Assembly (NCBI RefSeq): GCF_005938745.2
Contig: NZ_VCBX02000001.1
Location: 6,214,501-6,278,500, forward strand
Direction of reading: 5' to 3'
Length of the DNA: 64,000 nucleotides
DNA from: Rhodococcus sp. KBS0724
GTDB lineage: Bacteria > Actinomycetota > Actinomycetes > Mycobacteriales > Mycobacteriaceae
Within the stretch, counting starts at the first letter, position 1, and the number at the start of each line of letters is the position of its first letter. The position numbers were made by a program, and so were the translations under genes. This document shows positions 17,588 to 25,531 of this stretch, piece by piece. The notes under the pieces were generated by a model. It was not told where the DNA came from. It saw nothing but the letters and a program-made list of their open reading frames with translations, and searched no databases.

Positions 17588-17622
17588 GATGCATTCATAG
17601 TTATATGCAACAATTGATGCAT
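17588..17622. promoter_or_regulatory. A+T-rich ATGCA-motif cluster before the monooxygenase-like gene
   Basis: Three copies of ATGCA occur at about 17589, 17605 and 17617; two of them lie in the longer GATGCAT at 17588-17594 and 17616-17622. The last overlaps the start codon of the next gene. The segment TAGTTAT between them could serve as a -10 element. No ribosome binding site is visible before the ATG at 17621, which is consistent with a leaderless message. The rest of the 250-base gap back to 17369 shows nothing else I can name. Confidence 0.3.
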
Positions 17623-17926
17623 GATCCTTTCAGTGCTGACCTTGCAACCTGCCGACGGCCGAATCGAAGACTTGATCACCTTCTACCGAGAAGGAGGTGT
17701 CCTCGAAGCCTCGGGCGCTCTGTCGACGCAAGTCATGGTCGCCGAGGACAACCCGACCACTTTGGTAGTCACTGCACTGTGGCCGGACGACGAGGCATAC
17801 ACGGTGTGGCAGAATTCGCCGGTACGCCTGGAATTCGGTCGCAGCATGGCGTCGTTCTTCGACTCCGGAGACAGCGCACGCTCACACCGGTTCCACGTCG
17901 TGCACCACACCGACCGGGAATCCTGA
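17621..17926 (+). CDS. Small antibiotic-biosynthesis-monooxygenase-like protein
   Basis: A 101-residue protein with the single ferredoxin-like ABM fold: an opening strand ILSVLTLQPADGRIEDLITFYREGGVLEA, a middle strand with TTLVVTALWPDDEAYTVWQNSPVRLEF, and a closing segment RFHVVHHTDRES. Such proteins dimerise and act on quinols, haem or polyketides, or have no known reaction. No strong ribosome binding site precedes the start. It lies 37 bases before an RpiR regulator on the same strand and may be co-transcribed with it. Confidence 0.7.
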   Translation: MILSVLTLQPADGRIEDLITFYREGGVLEASGALSTQVMVAEDNPTTLVVTALWPDDEAYTVWQNSPVRLEFGRSMASFFDSGDSARSHRFHVVHHTDRES

Positions 17927-17963
17927 CTCAACTCGGTTGGCCACTCCAACGGGAAGAGACGAC

Positions 17964-18794
17964 GTGGCAATCGAAGAATGGCTGGCCGACAGGGACGGGC
18001 GCGATACGCTCAGCCTCGGTGGGAAGAAAGTCGTCAACGTCCTCGTTCGAGCGCCCCAATTTGCCTCGTACGCTTCTGCCCGCGAGGTCGCCGAGCGCGC
18101 CGAAGTAAACGTCTCCACCGTCGTACGCACCGCACAACAACTCGGCTTCGCGGGATGGCAGGAACTGCGCGAGGAGTTACGAGCGATCTATCTCGGCGCC
18201 GTCGGAACGAGAAACGGCTCCACCACCGAGCCAACCGAGGCCACCCAGTTGTTCCGCCAAGACAGCGCCAACATCGCTGCCCTGGCCACCGATGCAAACC
18301 TCGCGGCCATCCGGGCCACTGCGGTGGCCATAAAACGCTCCCGCAGAACCCTCGTTGTCACTTCCGGAGTAGGCGCCGCACCCGCCCAGGTCCTCGGCAC
18401 GCTCGGTGCCGTCTACGGACTCGACATCCAGGTCTCGTCCGGTCACCCGACGACCCAGGCAATCCAAGTCAACAGCCTCGGTGAGACCGACTGTCTGGTC
18501 GTCATCAATGTCTGGCGACTGACCCGGACCTTGCGCGGACTGACTCGGATGGGCCGCGAACGCGGCGCTACCGTATGCGTCCTCACCGACCTGCGCTCAT
18601 CTCGCCTCGCCGACGACGCCGCACACTTGATCGTCTCTCCCATCGAGGGCATCGACGGTTCTGTCTCGGTCACCGCAATGGTGGCTGCGGTTCAGGCTGT
18701 ACTCGGCGAGCTCCGCGACCCCGACAGCGATCGCGCTGCCGGTGTGGTCCAAAAGGTATGGAACGAACTCGATCTCATGGACAACCAAGACTGA
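17964..18794 (+). CDS. RpiR/MurR-family regulator with SIS domain
   Basis: A 276-residue regulator. The N-terminal helix-turn-helix domain (about 10-80) contains SAREVAERAEVNVSTVVRTAQQLGFAGWQELRE, and the C-terminal half is a sugar-isomerase (SIS) domain with ALVVTSGVGAAPA-like phosphosugar-binding features and DCLVVINVW. Family members sense phosphosugars and control sugar or amino-sugar catabolism. GTG 17964, preceded by GGGAAGAG, gives the best start; a TTG 27 bases upstream is less likely. The target is unclear. Nearby genes include the amidohydrolase on the other strand. Confidence 0.83.
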   Translation: MAIEEWLADRDGRDTLSLGGKKVVNVLVRAPQFASYASAREVAERAEVNVSTVVRTAQQLGFAGWQELREELRAIYLGAVGTRNGSTTEPTEATQLFRQDSANIAALATDANLAAIRATAVAIKRSRRTLVVTSGVGAAPAQVLGTLGAVYGLDIQVSSGHPTTQAIQVNSLGETDCLVVINVWRLTRTLRGLTRMGRERGATVCVLTDLRSSRLADDAAHLIVSPIEGIDGSVSVTAMVAAVQAVLGELRDPDSDRAAGVVQKVWNELDLMDNQD

Positions 18795-18850
18795 TTCGCG
18801 ATTGTCAGGTTTTCCTCAATACATCCGGGCGGTGGCGGCCACCCGCCCCT

Positions 18851-18901
18851 GAGCGAACGTACCTCTCATCGCCTTAGATGCGGCGAGAGGTACGTTCGCT
18901 C
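18851..18901. repeat. 51-bp palindromic repeat, copy 1
   Basis: A perfect 17-bp inverted repeat (left arm GAGCGAACGTACCTCTC at 18851-18867, right arm its exact complement at 18885-18901) encloses a 17-base loop containing GCCTTAGATGC. It lies between the RpiR and nsrR genes. A second element with the same length, the same outer GAGCG/CGCTC ends and the complementary loop lies at 22480-22530 in the opposite orientation. By hand alignment about 39 of 51 positions agree. This points to a dispersed intergenic palindromic element, not a simple terminator. Confidence 0.85.
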
Positions 18902-18933
18902 CTCGAGATCCCCCTCACATAAATAGTCATCTC

Positions 18934-18953
18934 AGATACGAATTATGTAGATT
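18934..18953. promoter_or_regulatory. Candidate NsrR operator/promoter upstream of nsrR
   Basis: The A+T-rich stretch AGATACGAATTATGTAGATT ends 6 bases before the nsrR ATG in an otherwise G+C-rich region. It has weak dyad symmetry and resembles the general form of NsrR-controlled promoters in actinomycetes (an ACGAAT core flanked by A+T). It is a candidate autoregulatory site for the nsrR-hmp unit; the match is by eye only. Confidence 0.35.
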
Positions 18954-18959
18954 CAGGTC

Positions 18960-19409
18960 ATGCAACTGACGCAGTTCACCGACCTGGGATTGCGCGTCGT
19001 CATGCGGCTGGCCGTACTCGACGCCGACGCCTCCCCCAGCACCCGGGTAATTGCGGAGCAGCTCAACGTGTCGTATGCCCACGCCACCAAAGTGGTCACG
19101 CGACTCGGTGAGCTGGGCATAGTCAACACCAAACGCGGGCGCGGCGGTGGGCTCTCCATCACCGAACTGGGTCGCACCGCCACTATCGGCTGGCTTGCCA
19201 GACGCCTCGAAGGACCCGGAGAGGTAGTCGACTGCGAAGGCGACAAGCCGTGCCCTCTGCGCGGCGGATGCCTCCTGCGGAGTGCACTTCACGACGCGCA
19301 AGAAGCATTTTTTGCCTCACTCGACGGAGTCACGATCGAAGACGTGACGCGCCAACCGTCCAAAACTGTTCTGCTTCGCCTCACCACTCGGAGCGACGAA
19401 GCAGGCTGA
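18960..19409 (+). CDS. nsrR: Rrf2-family nitric oxide-sensing repressor NsrR
   Basis: A 149-residue Rrf2 winged-helix repressor. The N-terminal DNA-binding domain begins MQLTQFTDLGLRVVMRLA, and the wing carries the GRGGGLSI motif. Three cysteines, Cys92, Cys98 and Cys104 (in DCEGDKPCPLRGGC), are spaced as in actinomycete NsrR. Asp8 is also present, the residue that completes [4Fe-4S] ligation in the Streptomyces protein. Nitric oxide destroys the cluster and releases the DNA. The flavohaemoglobin gene follows after 31 bases on the same strand, its standard target. Confidence 0.9.
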   Translation: MQLTQFTDLGLRVVMRLAVLDADASPSTRVIAEQLNVSYAHATKVVTRLGELGIVNTKRGRGGGLSITELGRTATIGWLARRLEGPGEVVDCEGDKPCPLRGGCLLRSALHDAQEAFFASLDGVTIEDVTRQPSKTVLLRLTTRSDEAG

Positions 19410-19440
19410 ACAACCGAATTTCGACCGAACGGAGCATCTT

Positions 19441-20634
19441 ATGCTTTCCAGAGTGTCAACCGAGGTCATTCGCGCCACCCTTCCCGTGGTCGGCGCCGCC
19501 ATCGGCGATATCACAACCCTGTTCTACCGCAAGATGTTCGACGCCCATCCCGAGCTCGAACGTGATCTGTTCAATCGCGGCAATCAGAAGCAGGGTGAAC
19601 AGCAGAAGGCACTCGCGGGTGCGATTGCGGCCTTCGCGACATTGCAGCTCGAACCCGACAGCGCCAAAGTCGATCTCATCCTTTCGCGTATCGCCCACAA
19701 GCATGCGTCGCTGGGGATTACCCCAGACCAGTACGCGATCGTCCACGAACACCTCTTCGCCGCGATCGTCGAAATACTCGGCGATGCAGTCACTCCCGAG
19801 GTCGCGCAGGCCTGGGACGAGGTCTACTGGCTGATGGCCGAAACGTTGATCACCATGGAACGCGGGCTATACCAACTCGCCGGAGTCGCAGCCGGAGACG
19901 TCTGGCGCACGGTTCGAATCACCGAACGGGTATTGCAGTCCGCCGATACCGTGTCACTCACCCTCACTTCTCTCGACGGCAGTGTTCTCCCCACATTCGC
20001 TCCCGGACAGTATCTTTCAGTCGGCGTAGTCCTTCCCGACGGCGCTCGGCAGATTCGTCAATACAGCCTCTGTTCCGTGCCGAGCAGTGCCGACTGGCGA
20101 ATCAGCGTGAAGAGAATTTCGGGCACGCCCGACGGCGAAGTGTCGAACTTCCTCTACAACAACGCATTCGAAGGATCCGAGCTGTCGGTAACGACACCGT
20201 TTGGCGATCTGATGATGCCGGACGACGATTCACCGCTCCTGCTCGCGTCGGCCGGAATCGGATGCACACCGATGATCGGCATGCTCAATCATCTCGTGGA
20301 TACCGGCGCTCAACGCTCCGTGTCGGTCATCCACGCAGATCGATCCATCGCCGATCATGCTCACCGAGCTGAACTCAGCACGCTAGTCGGCAAGATCCCG
20401 GCCGCAACATTGCACCGGTGGTACGAAGACCTCGGCTCGCTCGCACCATTCGGCGCTGTTCACGAGGGACGTGCCGATCTGCGTGAGATCGAACTCGAAC
20501 CGAACACACAGGCATTCCTTTGCGGCCCGATGCCGTTCATGCTGTCGATGCGCGAATCGTTGATAGCGCGCGATGTTCCGGCGCAAAACATCCACTACGA
20601 GGTCTTCGGGCCGGACAGCTGGGCGAATATCTGA
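19441..20634 (+). CDS. hmp: Flavohaemoprotein (nitric oxide dioxygenase)
   Basis: A 397-residue enzyme that oxidises nitric oxide to nitrate with O2 and NAD(P)H. The N-terminal globin domain (about 1-135) shows the B10 Tyr29 in LFYRKMF and the proximal His88 in IAHKHASLGI. The FAD domain has the RQYSLCS motif, and the NAD domain has GIGCTPMIGML and the closing FLCGPMPFMLSMR. All expected haem, FAD and NAD elements are intact. It lies directly downstream of nsrR, so it should be induced by nitric oxide. A purine-rich CGGAGC precedes the ATG. Confidence 0.95.
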   Translation: MLSRVSTEVIRATLPVVGAAIGDITTLFYRKMFDAHPELERDLFNRGNQKQGEQQKALAGAIAAFATLQLEPDSAKVDLILSRIAHKHASLGITPDQYAIVHEHLFAAIVEILGDAVTPEVAQAWDEVYWLMAETLITMERGLYQLAGVAAGDVWRTVRITERVLQSADTVSLTLTSLDGSVLPTFAPGQYLSVGVVLPDGARQIRQYSLCSVPSSADWRISVKRISGTPDGEVSNFLYNNAFEGSELSVTTPFGDLMMPDDDSPLLLASAGIGCTPMIGMLNHLVDTGAQRSVSVIHADRSIADHAHRAELSTLVGKIPAATLHRWYEDLGSLAPFGAVHEGRADLREIELEPNTQAFLCGPMPFMLSMRESLIARDVPAQNIHYEVFGPDSWANI

Positions 20635-20646
20635 AGGGACGACCAG

Positions 20647-22428
20647 TCAGTCGACCACCGGAAGCAGCAGCGGACCTGAGGTGTCGGCAAAGATCGTCAC
20701 CGGCATCCCGGCCAAACCGCCGCGGAAGCTGATGTCTCCGCCGGTAATCGCCAGTCGCACAGCATGACCGGGCTCGAAGCGATGAACAATCGCAGGCATC
20801 GTCACCGGCACCGGTTGCGACGGATCGCTGATCCTGATCGGCGCGATCAGTCCGTTGATCAACGTCGAACTTCCGTCAGGTGCCACGTCGTACACCTTGG
20901 CAAACACAACCGGTTGGCCGGGCGCTGCGACCCGCAGCGTCACGGTCGGTGAACCGACAACATCCATCGTGTCGGTCATCGGAGCCGAGGTCCACAGGGC
21001 CTCGGTTCCGGGGATCTGCACGTTCGGAATATTGCCTGCCGGAGCGATATTGAGCGGTTCGATGCCAGTCGGAAGCCCAGCCGGAGCGGTGACTACGGTG
21101 TTGGCTCCGGGTACCGGCGGCACACCGTCTGGCAGCAGCGAGCCATCCGCGGAGAGATGGAAGGCCCGGTTGCTACCGACGTCCACGGTATTCGACGTCG
21201 CATAGGCCGGCGCTGCATTGCCGTCGTAGTCGACCCAATTACGGAAGTACGCAAATTCCGGCCCGGTGTCGGTATTCTCGTCCCGAAGATAATGATCGAA
21301 CCAGTCGAGGAATCGGCCTGTTTCGTACTGAGTTTCTGCGTCAGGAGCGCCGAAGCTGAATTCGCCCGGCGCAGCAGCCAAGTGACTGTGACCCCACGAG
21401 TGCCAGATCATCTTCACATCCACACCACGGCTTTTCAGTGCTTCATAGGTAGCCGTCGCCTCGTTCAGATCGAACAGAGTGTCCTGTTGACCCTGGGCGA
21501 GCAACACCGGAATCTTGATCTGATCGACGTAGGACACCACCGACGACGCCCGCAGATCCGCGACTATCTTCGGACCCACGTCACCGGTAACCACCGCCTG
21601 CGCAATGGCATTGCACATGTACGACACATAGTTCGGGCACCCCTCCAACCGCGCGGGGTCGGCGACATACCCGTCGACGCCGGGATTCGTGACTCCCGCA
21701 CCGAACAGCAACGACGCGAACAGTACCTTGGCCGCACCGGGTTCTACCGTCGATACGCCGGATACTATGCCGGTGCTGTTGGGCGCCAACGAATACGACA
21801 GATCGTTCCACGTGATCATGGGAATGATCGTGTCGATGCGCGGATCGACACTGGCAGCGGCAAATTGAATACCCCCGCCATACGAACCGCCCGACATACC
21901 CACGCGAGGATCGTTGATCGACGCTGCGCCATTGTGGTCCACGAAGTCCTGTGTCACAACATCCAGAGCCGGAAAAGGTTGCGTCAGATCAGGATCGGTG
22001 AAAGCAATTCCCTCGCCGCCACCGAGGAAGCTGACCAACTGCGACGCGGCGATACCGTCGTAGGCGGGAGCGTCGAGGGTGATCTTGCAGGTGGTTCCGC
22101 CAAATCCCAATCCCGAATACGTCAGACCCACGTAACCATTCTCGGCGAGAAACTGCACCATCGGAATCTGATCTTTGTACGATCCGCCAAACCCATTGGT
22201 GGTCAGGATCGCCGGCGCTCGATTGCCGGCACTGACGCCGTCGGGGATTGTCAGTTCGCCGGCTACCGTGCACTGCGTTGCCTGATCGGGGCCGACGTGA
22301 ACCGAAAAGTACAGCAGCTGTGACGAATACGTACTGTCTGCGAGCGCGGGCGGCGCGAAGCCGAAGGCGCAAACCACTAGCGTGACGATACTGATTACCA
22401 GTCTCCGGCGCACCCGCATACCGTACAC
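20647..22428 (-). CDS. Secreted CocE/X-Pro dipeptidyl-peptidase-like hydrolase
   Basis: A 593-residue exported alpha/beta hydrolase. Residues 1-31 form a signal peptide (MRVRRRL, hydrophobic core, PALAD). The catalytic domain has GMSGGSYGGG with nucleophile Ser182, an Asp in QGQQDTLFD and a His in WHSWGHSH, so the triad looks complete. The C-terminal ~170 residues form the jelly-roll beta domain typical of CocE and X-Pro peptidases. The substrate may be an ester or peptide. The start is uncertain between GTG 22428 and ATG 22419; neither has a strong ribosome binding site. It is convergent with hmp, 12 bases away. Confidence 0.82.
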   Translation of the reverse strand: MYGMRVRRRLVISIVTLVVCAFGFAPPALADSTYSSQLLYFSVHVGPDQATQCTVAGELTIPDGVSAGNRAPAILTTNGFGGSYKDQIPMVQFLAENGYVGLTYSGLGFGGTTCKITLDAPAYDGIAASQLVSFLGGGEGIAFTDPDLTQPFPALDVVTQDFVDHNGAASINDPRVGMSGGSYGGGIQFAAASVDPRIDTIIPMITWNDLSYSLAPNSTGIVSGVSTVEPGAAKVLFASLLFGAGVTNPGVDGYVADPARLEGCPNYVSYMCNAIAQAVVTGDVGPKIVADLRASSVVSYVDQIKIPVLLAQGQQDTLFDLNEATATYEALKSRGVDVKMIWHSWGHSHLAAAPGEFSFGAPDAETQYETGRFLDWFDHYLRDENTDTGPEFAYFRNWVDYDGNAAPAYATSNTVDVGSNRAFHLSADGSLLPDGVPPVPGANTVVTAPAGLPTGIEPLNIAPAGNIPNVQIPGTEALWTSAPMTDTMDVVGSPTVTLRVAAPGQPVVFAKVYDVAPDGSSTLINGLIAPIRISDPSQPVPVTMPAIVHRFEPGHAVRLAITGGDISFRGGLAGMPVTIFADTSGPLLLPVVD

Positions 22429-22479
22429 CCGGAACTGTTTCCGGGCCGGTTATTTACGGCAAAATGGAACTCCCCCACT

Positions 22480-22530
22480 GAGCGAAAGTACCTTTCGGCG
22501 CATCTAAGGCGACCAAGATACCTTTCGCTC
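22480..22530. repeat. 51-bp palindromic repeat, copy 2 (inverted)
   Basis: A 51-base element starting GAGCGAAAG and ending CTTTCGCTC, with a loop containing GCATCTAAGGC, the complement of the loop in the copy at 18851-18901. The outer 9-bp arms pair perfectly and the inner arms pair imperfectly. It sits between the upstream end of the CocE-like gene and the downstream end of the cupredoxin gene. With copy 1 it brackets a 3.6-kb segment carrying nsrR, hmp and the hydrolase gene. Confidence 0.8.
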
Positions 22531-22560
22531 GAAATGAGGAGGGCACCAAGTCTCCTGATC

Positions 22561-22959
22561 TCACTTCACTTTCAACGTTCCGTGCATGCTGGGGTGGTAC
22601 ATGCAGTGAAAGGTGTAATTACCTGCCTGAGCCGGCGCGGTGAATGATCCGACTTCTCCTGGCGGGACTGTGCGGTTGAACATGCCGGCCATGTCCGAAG
22701 TCACCGAATGCTGTGCGCTGCCGTTGTTGCGGATCGCGACAACCTGGCCGGGCGATACGGAATCCGGAGTCGTGTATTCGAAGCCGTTGATGATGATCTG
22801 TGGCTCCAGGCTCGCATTCTCCATCACCGGGACCACTGCCAACGAAGTATCGAACGGGACAGCCTCGTCGCCTGCCGCGGACGTGCTGTAGTCAGAACAC
22901 GCTGTGAGAACGAATGTCAACAGGAACAACGCCGCGATTGCGGCGACGATCCTTCTCAT
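22561..22959 (-). CDS. Cupredoxin-domain lipoprotein
   Basis: A 132-residue extracytoplasmic lipoprotein. A short basic start and hydrophobic stretch lead to the lipobox LTAC with Cys21 as the lipidated residue. The mature part is a single plastocyanin/azurin-like domain with type-1 copper ligands His84 (AQHSV), Cys119, His122 and Met125 (HCMYHPSMHG). It should be a membrane-tethered blue-copper electron carrier or copper-binding protein. The ATG at 22959 follows GGAGG by 8 bases and is preferred to longer starts. No partner oxidase is adjacent. The upstream neighbour is a divergent antiporter. Confidence 0.85.
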   Translation of the reverse strand: MRRIVAAIAALFLLTFVLTACSDYSTSAAGDEAVPFDTSLAVVPVMENASLEPQIIINGFEYTTPDSVSPGQVVAIRNNGSAQHSVTSDMAGMFNRTVPPGEVGSFTAPAQAGNYTFHCMYHPSMHGTLKVK

Positions 22960-23048
22960 GGGTACCGCCTCCTGGTCGAATCCCCCCGTCATCCCCCAAT
23001 GCGATGATTACCCCTGGGAGCAGGCACCAAACGGCGAGGAGAGTATCG

Positions 23049-24194
23049 GTGACATTCGACGTACTCGCATTGGTTGCCTTCGCCGGACTCCTCGGGCCAC
23101 TGCTGGCGGCCCGCGGAAGTTGGCATATCCCGGTCGTCGTGGGCGAGTTGGCGGCGGGTGTCGTTTTCGGAATCACCGGATTCGGATTGCTCGACGCGAC
23201 CGACCACACATTCACGTTTATGGCCGACATCGGATTTGCCTTGACGATGTTGGTGGCAGGTTCGCATGTCCCGGTTCGTGATCCTGCGGTTCGGTCGGCG
23301 ATGGGCAAGGGCGCGGTGCGTGCAGTGCTGGTCGGAGTTCTGGCTGCTCTCGCGGGATACGCAGTGGCAACGGTTTTCGATACCGGTCACGCCGTTCTGT
23401 ATGCGGTGCTCATCGCGTCTTCGTCGGCGGCACTTATTCTTCCGATCGTCGATTCGCTCGGGCTCGGCGGAACGTCCGTTCTGCAGATGACGGCACAGGT
23501 CGCCATCGCCGACACGGCGTGCATCGTGGCGGTGCCGCTCGTGATCGACCCGGGGAACGCAGTGCGTGCAGGACTCGGCGCACTCGCCGTCATCGCCGCT
23601 GCGGTCGTGCTCTATTTCGTGCTCCGGTCGTTGCACCGCTCCGGGTCGTGGCGACGGCTCCACAAGTTCTCGGAGAAGCGGAAGTTCGCTCTCGAATTGC
23701 GGATCAATCTGGTGATCCTGTTTTCCCTGGCGGCGCTGGCAACGAGTACTCATGTGTCGGTCATGCTCGCAGGCTTTGCTTTCGGTTTGGTCCTTGCGGC
23801 GATCGGCGAGCCTCGACGCCTCGCGAAACAGCTTTTTGCCGTCACGGATGGCTTTTTTGCGCCGCTGTTCTTCGTGTGGCTCGGCGCTTCCATCAATCTT
23901 CGGGATCTCGTCAGCCATCCCTCGGCCATCTGGCTCGGCGTGACCTTGGGTATGGCGACGCTCGTTGTTCATGCTGTAGTCCGTGTTATGGGGTTGCCGC
24001 TTCCGCTCGGCATCCTGTCTGCCGCGCAGCTCGGAGTTCCTGTTGCCGCGGTGACGGTTGGCTCGCAACTCGGAGTGCTCGGCGACGGCGAGCCTGCGGC
24101 GATCCTCTTGGGCGCGATGATCACCGTGGGTGCCGCGACACTGGCCGGTGCGGCCGCGGCACGGTCGGGTCAGCCGCTTGCAGGGAAACTGTAA
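23049..24194 (+). CDS. CPA2-type cation:proton antiporter
   Basis: A 381-residue membrane protein with about 11-12 hydrophobic helices, matching the Na+/H+ exchanger domain of the CPA2 (KefB/GerN) family. It begins with the typical broken first helix (GPLLAARGSWHIPVVVGELAAGVVFG) and keeps the conserved SSSAALILPI and QMTAQVAIADT segments. It has no C-terminal RCK or nucleotide-binding domain, unlike KefB or KefC, so it is a minimal exchanger. The cation is not evident. GTG 23049 lies 7 bases after GAGGAG; longer in-frame starts read into the divergent lipoprotein gene. Confidence 0.85.
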   Translation: MTFDVLALVAFAGLLGPLLAARGSWHIPVVVGELAAGVVFGITGFGLLDATDHTFTFMADIGFALTMLVAGSHVPVRDPAVRSAMGKGAVRAVLVGVLAALAGYAVATVFDTGHAVLYAVLIASSSAALILPIVDSLGLGGTSVLQMTAQVAIADTACIVAVPLVIDPGNAVRAGLGALAVIAAAVVLYFVLRSLHRSGSWRRLHKFSEKRKFALELRINLVILFSLAALATSTHVSVMLAGFAFGLVLAAIGEPRRLAKQLFAVTDGFFAPLFFVWLGASINLRDLVSHPSAIWLGVTLGMATLVVHAVVRVMGLPLPLGILSAAQLGVPVAAVTVGSQLGVLGDGEPAAILLGAMITVGAATLAGAAAARSGQPLAGKL

Positions 24195-24351
24195 AGTTTC
24201 ATTTCCGCGACCTATTTCGGTTTTCACCAAAACACGCACAAAGTCAGTTTCACCGGAATATTTACGTACTTGATCCCCGCGACTCTCCGAACAAATCAAC
24301 CTGGTGAATGTTAGTTTTTCTTCGCTCGAATTCAATGCCAAAATAGATCTC

Positions 24352-25476
24352 ATGCGCACCCCTGTTCATCTACCGACAGGGGGTAACTCATGGGATTTGC
24401 TCAGTAAATGGTTCCACGAGGAGCACGACTACGAGTGGATGAAACTCCACCGCTCCAGCCGCGCGATCCAGCCTCTCTGCCGCGCCTTGCTCGGCATCAT
24501 GTCGATCATCTTCGGCCTTACTGCGCTCGTGAAACTCGTCGGCCCCGACGCGCCGCCGACAACATTTGGTAAATACCTTGGGGCGATCGTTGTCGTCAGT
24601 TGTTTTGTCATCGCGGGATATTGGTTCACTCGACCGTTTCCAGGTCGGCGTGGGCTCATCGCCTTTGCAATTTTTGCCGACATCGGTCTGGCTGGGGCGG
24701 TTCTCATGGTGTCTGATCGCGATTCGGCGACATTCGGGTGCATCACCTTTGCTGTGAGCGGCACCTACGCAACATTGTTCGTCAGCGCAAAATGGCTTCT
24801 GAGCCACGTAGCCTGGGCTACCGGAGTCAGCATCGTCGTTTTTGTTCTCGCGTTCACCGAAGGAACCGTCGACCACGGCACACTCCTTGCCCGGGCATTG
24901 GTCCTCTTCGCTGCGGTAACGCTACTACCGGTCTTCACGCACCTGACGTGGCGCATGATGTACCGCGATGCCCGCGAATCGGATCAAGATCCTCTTACCG
25001 GTTTGTTCAACCGCCGTGGGCTGGACGCGGCAGTTTCTGATCTTTTCGATCAAGCCCGCGACAATGCGTTGTGTCTCGCGTTCATCGTTGTCGATATCGA
25101 CAAGTTCAAGTCGGTCAATGACGCGTACGGGCACGCCGAAGGCGATCTGGTAATCAAGAGAACCGCCAACCGACTCAGTACTCACCTCGGTCAGCGAGCA
25201 GTCATCGGCCGCGTCGGCGGCGAGGAGTATCTTGCGGTGATATCGGGGCCGGCCGACGTGATCACTACTGTGACCGGAGGCATTGTTCAGTCGATCTCCG
25301 ACCACCCGGATCAAATACGCACCACAGTGAGTGTCGGAGTGGCGATCATGCCAACCGAATCGAAAGCGTGGACCGGCGGAACATCTGCAATCTCGGTCGC
25401 GTCGAATGCTGCCGATTCGATGATGTATCAAGCCAAGGCTGCGGGCGGAAATGGCTTCCGAACCACCAATATCTGA
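24352..25476 (+). CDS. Membrane-bound diguanylate cyclase (GGDEF), paralogue 1
   Basis: A 374-residue protein predicted to make c-di-GMP from two GTP. The N-terminal ~200 residues hold about six transmembrane helices as a sensor. The C-terminal GGDEF domain starts at DPLTGLFNRRGLDA (about 213) and has the active-site variant GGEEY at 289-293. Tyr replaces the last Phe, which other active cyclases tolerate in part. The RxxD inhibitory site before the motif is absent. An upstream GTG (24304) would add 16 codons rich in A+T-ending codons unlike the gene body, so the ATG at 24352 is preferred. It is followed after 55 bases by a close paralogue. Confidence 0.82.
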   Translation: MRTPVHLPTGGNSWDLLSKWFHEEHDYEWMKLHRSSRAIQPLCRALLGIMSIIFGLTALVKLVGPDAPPTTFGKYLGAIVVVSCFVIAGYWFTRPFPGRRGLIAFAIFADIGLAGAVLMVSDRDSATFGCITFAVSGTYATLFVSAKWLLSHVAWATGVSIVVFVLAFTEGTVDHGTLLARALVLFAAVTLLPVFTHLTWRMMYRDARESDQDPLTGLFNRRGLDAAVSDLFDQARDNALCLAFIVVDIDKFKSVNDAYGHAEGDLVIKRTANRLSTHLGQRAVIGRVGGEEYLAVISGPADVITTVTGGIVQSISDHPDQIRTTVSVGVAIMPTESKAWTGGTSAISVASNAADSMMYQAKAAGGNGFRTTNI

Positions 25477-25531
25477 GCGGAAACTGTGCACCGGGAGTGA
25501 TTGCCCTGCCTTCCCGCCCTTCGATGCAAGA

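Noticed and set aside
21157..22323. Long plus-strand frame opposite the CocE-like hydrolase
   Set aside because: The opposite strand carries a full hydrolase with signal peptide and triad; the plus-strand translation is Arg-rich and featureless.
22989..24359. Long minus-strand frame opposite the cation/proton antiporter
   Set aside because: Its translation is highly charged and repetitive-looking, typical of the antisense of a membrane protein, and no homology is evident.
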